From Roseateles chitinivorans (GTDB taxonomy: Bacteria; Pseudomonadota; Gammaproteobacteria; Burkholderiales; Burkholderiaceae_C): a DNA stretch of 33,896 bases. Below are positions 22,980 to 30,795 of the stretch, piece after piece. Positions within the stretch are counted from its first letter, which is position 1; each line of letters opens with the position of its first letter. A program made the translations under genes and the position numbers. The notes beneath the pieces are model-generated. The model saw only the letters and a list, made by a program, of their open reading frames with translations, was not told the DNA's origin and made no database searches. The stretch spans positions 1-33,896 of the forward strand of contig NZ_PEOG01000062.1 in NCBI RefSeq assembly GCF_002761755.1, given 5' to 3'.

Positions 22980-24671
22980 TCAGAACGCCCAGCCGGCCTG
23001 GGCCCAGACGCGGACGGCGCGGTCCGGCTCGGACTGCGCGCGCTCCGAGCCATGTCCGGCGATCGAGATCGTCCAGTCCAGCGTCCGCCAGGTGCCGCGC
23101 ACGGCGGCGCCGTAGCTGTGCAGCGTGCGGCGGTTGTCCGTCTGGAGGAAGGGCGACTCGTTGAGCCGCACGCCACCCGCGCCCAGGAACACGCTGGGAA
23201 TGAAGGCCGGGTTCGCCGCGTAGTACAGCTCGCCGGAGGCCAGCCAGCCCTCGTCGCCGACGGCCTCGCCCGAGGGATAGCCCCGCAGGCCCTGCACGCC
23301 GCCGAGGACGAACTTCTGGTACGAGTCCAGGTTGCGTGAGGCGAGTTGCCCGCTGGCCGTCATCAGCAGGCCCCAGCCGCCGCCGAGTCGCTGGTTGCGC
23401 TGCAAGTCGAGGTTGAGGGTGCCGTAGCGGCCCGCGGTGCGCGCGCTCAGGCTGTCGATGAGCGCCGCGTCCGGTGAGCTGAATCCCAGGTGTCCGCGGC
23501 CGATGCGCAGCGCGACCCGCGTGTCGGCACCGGCCCCGACGCCGTCCCGGATGCCGAGCATCAGCTGCAGCGTGCCGTGCGTCGCCCGCTTGCCGGTGGA
23601 GGTGCCGGTGGCGCGGATCTCGTCCTTCAGGCGACGGCGCTCGATGGCGGCCTGCGCGGTGAGGTTGAGGTCGGTGCTGCGGATCAGCGGGTAGCTCAGC
23701 TGCCATTCCGCCACGCCGGCCTGCCCCTGCGCGTCGAGGTCGGCGAAGGACGACCCCAGCGCGTACTGGGTCCGTGTCACGCTCAGGCCGGTGCCCAGCC
23801 CGCTGTTGCCGATGGGAACCTGCGCCGCCAGGCGGCCGTAGTAAAGGTCGCCCTCGCTCGCGAGCAGGCGGGCGCTGATCGACTCACCGTGTCCGGTCGG
23901 GCTGTCCAGCACGATCGAGCCACCGGCCCGGCGCTGGCCGGTGTAGCGTGAGCCGTGGTTGTCGGCCTCGATCCGGCCGCTGATCAGCGGGGCGGCTTCG
24001 GCATCGATCGACATCGTCGTGTCCCCGGGCTGCGCGCCGGCCTGCAGGCTCGCCTTGAGGCGGGCGCCGGGCAGGTCGGAGAGCAGCAGCAGCGTGCGGT
24101 CCACCAGGGGCTGGTTCAGCGGCTCGCCGAGCGGGATCGCGGCTACGCGGGCCTGGAGGACCGAGGCGTCGATCCGGCTGCCCGGGGCCACCTGGAGGCG
24201 CACATCGGCCAGGCGGCCCTCGATCACGCGGACCTCGACCTCTCCGTCGCGGATGGTCTGCGGCGGCAGCACGGCGCGCGCCAGCAACCAGCCGTGAGCG
24301 CGGTAGTGGTCGGTGATGCGGGCGGCGCCGCGTGCGAGCTCGCCCAGCGTGTGCGTGCCGCCGTTCAGGTCGGCGACCAGCGCCTCCAGCGCCTCGGCCG
24401 GGAACAGCCGTGCGCCGGTGACGCGGACGTGGCGCACGGGAATGGGCGTCGGGTCTTCGGGTGTCGCGGCCTGGGCGGGATCGTCCGCGCGGCGAGGCAG
24501 CGCGATGTCACGCGGGGGCGCGGTAAGCAGGCGGGGCGGCGCGCTGGCGCGGTTGGCGGCGTCCGGGGTGGGAAGAACGTCCGCATGGGCCTGCTGGGCC
24601 ATCAGGATCAGCAGCGAGGCCTGGACGAGGGATCGACGAGCGGTGGATGTGTCGCGCGGGCAGCGGATCAT
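22980..24671 (-). CDS. Two-partner secretion transporter TpsB (ShlB/FhaC/HecB family)
   Basis: The 563-residue outer-membrane protein exports the TpsA exoprotein encoded just upstream. It has a signal peptide (to about residue 30), a Pro-rich linker, and a POTRA domain at about 77-152 (PIPVRHVRVTGARLFPAEAL, then VEVRVIEGRLADVRLQ) with a likely second POTRA behind it. A 16-strand beta-barrel follows, with the conserved VRGY-box as GLRGYPSGEAVGDEGW in its C-terminal part, and the chain ends in a terminal Phe (WAQAGWAF), as barrel proteins do. The gap to tpsA is 28 bp. Specificity for the partner rests on adjacency. Confidence 0.94.
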   Translation of the reverse strand: MIRCPRDTSTARRSLVQASLLILMAQQAHADVLPTPDAANRASAPPRLLTAPPRDIALPRRADDPAQAATPEDPTPIPVRHVRVTGARLFPAEALEALVADLNGGTHTLGELARGAARITDHYRAHGWLLARAVLPPQTIRDGEVEVRVIEGRLADVRLQVAPGSRIDASVLQARVAAIPLGEPLNQPLVDRTLLLLSDLPGARLKASLQAGAQPGDTTMSIDAEAAPLISGRIEADNHGSRYTGQRRAGGSIVLDSPTGHGESISARLLASEGDLYYGRLAAQVPIGNSGLGTGLSVTRTQYALGSSFADLDAQGQAGVAEWQLSYPLIRSTDLNLTAQAAIERRRLKDEIRATGTSTGKRATHGTLQLMLGIRDGVGAGADTRVALRIGRGHLGFSSPDAALIDSLSARTAGRYGTLNLDLQRNQRLGGGWGLLMTASGQLASRNLDSYQKFVLGGVQGLRGYPSGEAVGDEGWLASGELYYAANPAFIPSVFLGAGGVRLNESPFLQTDNRRTLHSYGAAVRGTWRTLDWTISIAGHGSERAQSEPDRAVRVWAQAGWAF

Positions 24672-24699
24672 GAGGGGATCGTCATGGGGTCGGCCGACT

Positions 24700-27600
24700 C
24701 TATCGCACCGACTCGGGCGGCGGCTCGCGGGTCTCGAACGACAGGGTGCCGGTCCACCAGCGGCCGATGCCCACCGTCGCCGGTTCCAGGTGTTCCAGGG
24801 GCTCCGTGGTCATGGCCCGGGTCTTCCAGAACAGGTCGGCGAGCGCCGAGAGATAACGCGACGCGGCCTGCTCCGAGCCGGTCGCGATCAGGCCGGCGCT
24901 GGCGGGGAAGACGGTCAGGATGCCCGGCGCATAGCGGATGCTGTAGTTCCGGCTGGCGAGGCCCGAGGCCGACACCTCGTAGCGTCCCGGCGGCGACGAG
25001 GCGGTCGCGCCGGTGAGGTAGCGCAGCGTGCCGGACAGGTCGCTGGTCGTGGCGGTCTGGCCCGCGACCAGGCCGGCATACGTCACCGAGAACGCCGGGT
25101 CGGGCCGTCCGATCAGGCGGGTCGTGTCGTTGACCGAGACGAGCAGCGGCGCGGGCGTGATCTCGTAGCCATGCCCGGGCGACAGCGTGAGGAGGTAGCC
25201 GAGGCGGTCGGCGAGCGTGCCGGGCTGGACCGCGTAGCGGCCGCTGTCCTGACCGGCCTCGCGGGTCAGGTTGCCGGTGAGGATCATCGCGGCGCTGTCG
25301 CCGTGCCGCTGGCCCGCGACCGTGTAGGCGATGCCGGGATCGCCCAGGCCGCCGTCGTAGACCTTGGTGTTGGCGGCATCGGTGGGCGTGACGGTGAGCG
25401 AGGGGCGCTCGCGGTACAGGACGAAGGTCGTGCCGTCGCCGATGCCGCTCGCACCGGGCGCATCGCCGACCTGTCGCCCATAACGGAAGTTGCCGCTGCC
25501 CTCGGGCGCGCGCTCGGCGAGCGTGCCTGCCAGCCGGGTCGCATCGAGGCTGCCGGTGTAGACGGTGAGCCGCCGGCCCGGGTCGAGCGTCATCGTGGCG
25601 GTGCTGGCCACGTCGCCGCCGGTGGCATCGCCGCGCGCATGGGCGGCCCCGGCTGCCAGGGTGAGGTCGCCGCCACTGACGCGCCAGAGGCCGGAGGCGG
25701 TCAGGTCGCCGGAGGTCGTCGTCAGCGAGGTGGTGCCTGCGGCGACGAGGCCGTCGACGGTCATCGCCTGACTGTTCACGACGGCAAGGCCGCCGGCGTC
25801 GACGACGCGCAGCGTGTGCAAGGTGTTGAGCGGGTCCTGCAGCAGGACGGCGGCGCCACCGGCATTCAGCGTCGTGGTGCCGCCCACGGCCAGCGGGCCG
25901 AGCTGCGAGACACCGGTCGCGGTCAGGTCCAGGTTGCCGCTCAATGCCGAGGCGCCCAGGAGCACGGGGCCCGCGGTCGCGACGTCGGCATGGGCGCCGG
26001 CCAGGCTCAGCGCGCCGCCGAAGCGGTTGTCGAGGCGGGGCAGGGTGATGTCGGCGCTGCCGGCGTCCAGCGAGGCAGGACCGGTCACCGACAGGGCGCC
26101 GATCTGCTGGATGCCCGGCGCGCTCACGCGCAGCGCGCCGCCGGCGGACGAGGGCGCGAAGACCAGCGGCGCGCTGGTGTTGAGCAGCACATCGCCACCG
26201 GTGAAGCTCACCGCGCCGGTGAACACATTGCCGCTGTTGGCGAGCGTGATCGCCGACGCGCCGCTGTTGAGCGTGGTCGTGCCTGCGACCAAGAGCGCGC
26301 CGGTCTGCTGCAGCCCAGGCGCGCTCGCGTTCAGCGAGCCGGTCAGCGTCGACAAGCCGAAGTTCAACGGCGTGTGAGACACGATCGTCGTGTCGCCGCT
26401 GGCAAGGCTCACAGCGCCGGTGAACACGTTGCCGCTGTTGGCAAGTGTGATCGCCGACGCGCCGCTGTTGAGCGTCGTGGAGCCTGCGACGGAGAGCGCG
26501 CCGGTCTGCTGCAGCCCAGGCGCGCTCGCGTTCAGCGAGCCGGTCAGCGTCGACAAGCCGAAGGTCAGCGGCGCATTGGCGGCCAAGGTCGCATTGCCGC
26601 CCGTGAGGCTCAGCGCGCCGCCGAACGCGTTGCCGTTGTTGGCCAGCGTGATGGCCGAGCTGCCGGCGTTCAGCGTGCTCGCGCCAGCGACCGAGAGCAC
26701 GCCGCTCTGCGAGAGGCCAGGCGCCGTGGCGCTGAGGCCGCCGCTCAAGGTCGAGGCCGCAAGGAGCAGCGGCGTGCTGGAGTTGATCGTTGCGTCGCCA
26801 CTGGTGAGGCTCACAGCGCCGGTGAACACGTTGCCGCTGTTGGTGAGCGTGATCGCCGACGCGCCGCTGTTGAGCGTGGTCGTGCCTGCGACCAAGAGCG
26901 CGCCGATCTGCTGCAGCCCCGGCGCGCTCGCGTTCAGCGAGCCGGTCAGCGTCGACAAGCCGAAGGTCAACGGCGCATTGGCGACCAACGTCGCATTGCC
27001 AGCCGTAAGGCTCACCGCGCCGCCGAACGCATTGCCGCTGTCGGCCAGCGTGATGGCCGAGGTGCCAGCGCTCAGCGTGCTCGCGCCAGCGACCGAGAGC
27101 GCGCCGCTCTGCGAGAGGCCAGGTGCGGTGGCGATGAGGCCGCCGCTCAAGGTCGAGGCCCCGAGGAGCAGCGGCGCGCTCGAACTGATCGTTGCGTCGC
27201 CGCTGGCGAGGCTCACCGCGCCGGCGAACACGTTGCCGCTGTTGGCGAGCGTGATCGGCGACGTGCCGCTGTTGAGCGTGGTCGTGCCCGCGACCGAGAG
27301 TGCGCCTGTCTGCAGCAGACCCGGTGCGCTTGCGGTCAGCGATCCGGTCAGCGTCGATGCTGCAAAGGTCAGAGGAGCGTTGGCGACCAACGTCGCATTG
27401 CCGCCGATGAGGCTCACCGCGCCGCCGAATGCGTTGTCGCTGTTGGCCAGCGTGACGGCCGAGCTGCCGGCGTTCAGCGTGCTCGCGCCAGCGACCGAGA
27501 GCACGCCGCTCTGCGAGACGCCCGGAGCCGTGGCGCTGAGGCCGCCGCTCAAGGTCGAGGCCCCGAGGAGCAGCGGTGTGCTCGAACTGATCGTTGCGTC

Positions 27601-30600
27601 GCCGCTGGCGAGGCTCACCGCGCCGGTGAACACGTTGCCGCTGTTGGCGAGCGTGGTCGCTGACGCGCCGCTGTTGAGCGTGGTCGCGCCTGCGACCGAG
27701 AGCGCGCCGGTCTGCAGCAGACCCGGTGCGCTTGCGGTCAGCGATCCGGTCAGCGTCGAGGCTGCAAAGGTCAGAGGAGCGTTAGCGGCCACCGTCGCAT
27801 TGCCAGCCGTGAGGCTCACCGCGCCACCGAACGCGTTGCCGCCGTTGGACAGCGCGATGGCCGAGCTGCCGGCGTTCAGCGTGCTCCCGCCAGTGACCGA
27901 GACCGCACCGCTCTGCGAGATCCCGGGCGCCGTGACCGTCAGCGTACCGGTCACGTTGGAAGCGCCCAGGGTCAGCGCCGCGCTGTTGTGCAAGATCGTG
28001 TCCGCTGCCGTGACGGCGACCGGGCCCGAGAACGCATTGCCGACATTGACCAGGCTCACCGTGTTGCCCGCGCCGGCCGCGGTCATCGTGGTCGTGCCGC
28101 CGATGTGGAAGTAGCCGCCGAAGGTGGTGTCGTCGGCCACCATGCCGGCGGCGGCGGTGATGCTCAGCGCGCCGGGCACGATCAGCCCGCCCTTGTTCCA
28201 GAGCGCGCGCCGCGTGGCGACCTGGCTTTCGGCGCTGATCTGCAAGGGCGCCAGGGTGAGCACCGACAGCGTCGCCGGGCCGCCGATGTAGAAGCCGGTG
28301 TAGCCGCTGACCGGGTCCAGCGCCCGCGCGGAGATCTGGATCGGCGTGGTCGCTGGAGCGCTGAGCCTGACGGCGGCGGTGCCGGATCCCCACACGCCGT
28401 CGCCGCCCGCGTTGCTGCCCGCGATCTGCAGCGCGCCGGTCGTGGCGGTGATGTCGACTTTGCCGTCGAGCTTCACCGCCGCATTCCCGTTGCTGGTGCT
28501 GGCGGGACCGCCGACCGTCGTGTTCGTGCCGTTGATCGTCACCGAACCGCCGGTCAGCCTGACCGCGTTCGAACTGCTGCCGATCAGCGCCACCGTGGAT
28601 TGCTGGTTCCGGTAGGTGCTCGCCGAGGGATTGGAGGCCGTGCCGGTGATGGTCAGCGCGCCGGCGGTCGAGAGCGTGTCCAGCGCGCCGAGCGTGACCG
28701 CGCTGCCCGACCAGGTGGCCGTGTGACCGGTGGCGGTGCCGCTCAGGGTGATCGCGCCGCCGCCGCTGCTGGTCAGGGTATTGCCGGCATTGAGGTAGAC
28801 GCCGATGTTGCCCGTCGAGAACAGCGGCGCGCCGTTGGCGTTGGTGCCGGTGACCGTCGCGGTGCCGCCGCTGGTGCCGGTCACCGAGATCGATCCGGCC
28901 GCGGTGCCGAAGGTGTTCGAGCGCAGCCACACGCCGAGGCCGTTGCCGCCGCCGGCCTGCGTCCCGGTGATGGCGATGCTGCCCGTGCCGGCGGTGGTCC
29001 AGACGCTGTTGCTGAGATCCACCGCCGCGGCCGTGGCCGCCGTGGCGCGGTGGGAGGTGACCGTGATGTTGCCGCCGTTGGCATTGATGTCCAGGAAGCG
29101 CAGGCTGATCGGGCTGTTGCCCGAGGCGGTGGTCGTCGCCGCCGCGCTCATCGACAGGTTCAGCGCGCCGCTTGTGCTGGTGATCGTGCGATGGGTGCCG
29201 GAGCTGGCATTGGTGGTGATGCGGCCGTCGGCCACCAGGCTGAGCGTGGCGGCGCCCCCCGCGGTCTTGGCGATGTTGCCGTTGATGGCGATGTTGCCTT
29301 CCTGCGCGCCGGCGCCGACGGTGCGGATCGTCACGTTGCTGCCGCTGTTGAGCAGCGTCTGGATGCTGCTCACGTTGACCAGCGAGCCGGTCGCGCTCGG
29401 CGTCCAGATGCCGCCGGAGAAGCCGCCGCCCGTCTGCGTGCCGGTCGAAATCGTCACGTTGTACGGGTCCAGCAGCCAAAGGCCGCCGCTGGAGACCTCG
29501 ACATCGATGCCGTCGGTGTTCAGCGCATGGCCGGACGTCTCGATGCGCCCGCCGGCACCGCCCTGCGGTCCGCCGACGGACTTCAGGCGGCCGAACACGT
29601 TCGCGACCTCGGTGCCCCAGACGACGATCTCGCCGCCGTCGCCCCGGGCCGTGGCGCTCGCGTCGATGCCGGCCGAGGGCGCCACATACGCCGCCGTCGC
29701 GTTCGGCGAGGGGCCGGCGCCCTGGAAGTTGCCCCCGACCAGCACCTGGCCGCCACCGCCGACACCACGGGCGTCCAGCCGTGCGCCGTCGAAGACGCCG
29801 ACCTTGTCGCCCAGCACCCGGATCGTGCCGCCGACGCCGCCGGCCTCCGGCGCGCTGGCATCGAGCCGGCCCTCGACCCGCGCGACGCCGGTCGCCGGAT
29901 CGGCGATCAATTCGATCGTGCCGCGGTCCTGGCGCACCGTCCTGGCCTGCACGACGCCCGACGAATTGACGACGGACTCGGCCAGCCCGTCGAGTCCCCG
30001 GGCGGTCAGCACGACATGACCCCCATCGGCGACGATCAGGCCGCCGTTGGCGACCAGTGCCTGCGCGGCGCCGCGACTGATGGTGTAGCCGAGCGGCCGG
30101 CCGTCGGCCAGCGTCAGCGAGACGGCGGAGGCGCCCGCCAGCAGCACGTTGCCGCCGTCGGCGTTCAAGGTGCCGGCGTTCTCGACCTTGGCGGCGATCA
30201 GCGCCAGCTTGCCGCCGGCGCGCGCCTGGATCGTCCCTCGGTTGACGACGCTCGCGGCGCTGTCGCCGCTGAACTGAAGACGCCCGGCCTCGAAGTCCGC
30301 GTTGCTCAGCTGCAGCGTGCTGGCGACCAGGCTGCCGACGTCGACCCCCGCGCCCTGGCCGAAGAGCACGCCGTTGGGATTGAGCAGGAACACGGTGCCG
30401 TTGGCGCTGAGCTCGCCCAGGATGCTGCTGGGCTCGCGGCCGGTGACGCGGTTCAGTGCGATCGCGCCGGGCCCGGGCTGGACGAAGCGGACCGACTCAC
30501 CGGCGGCGATGCCGAAGCTCGCCCAGTCGATCGCCAGCCGGGGCGACTGCTGCGTGATCGTGGTGGTGCCGTTGCCCTGGACGATGCGGCCGTTTCCGGC

Positions 30601-30747
30601 GGTCACGACGCCGCCCCCCGGCGCGGCCCACGCGGCCGGCGCGAGGCACGCGCCTTCCAGCAGGATCACCGCGGCGCAGGCGCCGGGCAGCAAGGCAACG
30701 GCCGGGAGGGCGCTTCGACGCGGAACGCGCGGAACATGCTTGTTCAT
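24700..30747 (-). CDS. Giant TpsA-type exoprotein with filamentous-haemagglutinin N-domain, 67-residue repeats and MBG-like C-part
   Basis: The 2015-residue protein has an extended signal peptide (to about residue 42) and a TPS secretion domain with VVTAGNGRIVQGNGTTTITQ, then NPNG at 123-126 within FLLNPNGVLFGQGAGVDVGS. The long middle is beta-helix-like. Residues about 927-1660 (DNA about 25,760-27,970) hold roughly 11 tandem 67-residue repeats, for instance ASTLTGSLTASAPGLLQTGA and ASTLSGGLSATAPGLSQSGV, in mostly alternating types. The C-terminal part (about 1784-1948) resembles MBG/YDG domains (TDAANTKVYDGGLGDPGIAY). A charged tail ends in PPPESVR; no sortase or barrel anchor is seen. It is probably a surface or released adhesin or matrix protein. 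The ligand is unknown. Confidence 0.92.
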   Translation of the reverse strand: MNKHVPRVPRRSALPAVALLPGACAAVILLEGACLAPAAWAAPGGGVVTAGNGRIVQGNGTTTITQQSPRLAIDWASFGIAAGESVRFVQPGPGAIALNRVTGREPSSILGELSANGTVFLLNPNGVLFGQGAGVDVGSLVASTLQLSNADFEAGRLQFSGDSAASVVNRGTIQARAGGKLALIAAKVENAGTLNADGGNVLLAGASAVSLTLADGRPLGYTISRGAAQALVANGGLIVADGGHVVLTARGLDGLAESVVNSSGVVQARTVRQDRGTIELIADPATGVARVEGRLDASAPEAGGVGGTIRVLGDKVGVFDGARLDARGVGGGGQVLVGGNFQGAGPSPNATAAYVAPSAGIDASATARGDGGEIVVWGTEVANVFGRLKSVGGPQGGAGGRIETSGHALNTDGIDVEVSSGGLWLLDPYNVTISTGTQTGGGFSGGIWTPSATGSLVNVSSIQTLLNSGSNVTIRTVGAGAQEGNIAINGNIAKTAGGAATLSLVADGRITTNASSGTHRTITSTSGALNLSMSAAATTTASGNSPISLRFLDINANGGNITVTSHRATAATAAAVDLSNSVWTTAGTGSIAITGTQAGGGNGLGVWLRSNTFGTAAGSISVTGTSGGTATVTGTNANGAPLFSTGNIGVYLNAGNTLTSSGGGAITLSGTATGHTATWSGSAVTLGALDTLSTAGALTITGTASNPSASTYRNQQSTVALIGSSSNAVRLTGGSVTINGTNTTVGGPASTSNGNAAVKLDGKVDITATTGALQIAGSNAGGDGVWGSGTAAVRLSAPATTPIQISARALDPVSGYTGFYIGGPATLSVLTLAPLQISAESQVATRRALWNKGGLIVPGALSITAAAGMVADDTTFGGYFHIGGTTTMTAAGAGNTVSLVNVGNAFSGPVAVTAADTILHNSAALTLGASNVTGTLTVTAPGISQSGAVSVTGGSTLNAGSSAIALSNGGNAFGGAVSLTAGNATVAANAPLTFAASTLTGSLTASAPGLLQTGALSVAGATTLNSGASATTLANSGNVFTGAVSLASGDATISSSTPLLLGASTLSGGLSATAPGVSQSGVLSVAGASTLNAGSSAVTLANSDNAFGGAVSLIGGNATLVANAPLTFAASTLTGSLTASAPGLLQTGALSVAGTTTLNSGTSPITLANSGNVFAGAVSLASGDATISSSAPLLLGASTLSGGLIATAPGLSQSGALSVAGASTLSAGTSAITLADSGNAFGGAVSLTAGNATLVANAPLTFGLSTLTGSLNASAPGLQQIGALLVAGTTTLNSGASAITLTNSGNVFTGAVSLTSGDATINSSTPLLLAASTLSGGLSATAPGLSQSGVLSVAGASTLNAGSSAITLANNGNAFGGALSLTGGNATLAANAPLTFGLSTLTGSLNASAPGLQQTGALSVAGSTTLNSGASAITLANSGNVFTGAVSLASGDTTIVSHTPLNFGLSTLTGSLNASAPGLQQTGALLVAGTTTLNSGASAITLANSGNVFTGAVSFTGGDVLLNTSAPLVFAPSSAGGALRVSAPGIQQIGALSVTGPASLDAGSADITLPRLDNRFGGALSLAGAHADVATAGPVLLGASALSGNLDLTATGVSQLGPLAVGGTTTLNAGGAAVLLQDPLNTLHTLRVVDAGGLAVVNSQAMTVDGLVAAGTTSLTTTSGDLTASGLWRVSGGDLTLAAGAAHARGDATGGDVASTATMTLDPGRRLTVYTGSLDATRLAGTLAERAPEGSGNFRYGRQVGDAPGASGIGDGTTFVLYRERPSLTVTPTDAANTKVYDGGLGDPGIAYTVAGQRHGDSAAMILTGNLTREAGQDSGRYAVQPGTLADRLGYLLTLSPGHGYEITPAPLLVSVNDTTRLIGRPDPAFSVTYAGLVAGQTATTSDLSGTLRYLTGATASSPPGRYEVSASGLASRNYSIRYAPGILTVFPASAGLIATGSEQAASRYLSALADLFWKTRAMTTEPLEHLEPATVGIGRWWTGTLSFETREPPPESVR
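25760..27970 (-). repeat. Tandem 201-bp coding repeats with a 402-bp higher-order period
   Basis: About 11 in-frame copies of a 201-bp (67-codon) unit lie inside the TpsA gene. Two sub-types alternate: type A with SQSG...LNAG...GNAFGGAVSL, type B with QTG...LNSG...GNVFTGAVSL. Long stretches such as those at 26,298-26,345, 26,497-26,545 and 26,897-26,945 are nearly identical. Two type-B copies in a row (around 26,220-26,600) break the alternation. The copies at the low-coordinate end are diverged. The layout points to unequal recombination. Confidence 0.85.
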
Positions 30748-30795
30748 GGGCGGGCCTGCAGACGCGATTCCGCATTCTCATGCAGCGGGGCCGGT

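Noticed and set aside
24313..27663. 1116-codon plus-strand frame with repetitive Arg/Glu/Gln-rich sequence
   Set aside because: It is the mirror of the TpsA repeat region; its repeats follow directly from the 201-bp units. No start signal or known domain.
25760..27970. Possible CRISPR array because of regular repeats
   Set aside because: The repeat unit is 201 bp, in frame and coding, with no short repeat/spacer alternation and no cas genes.
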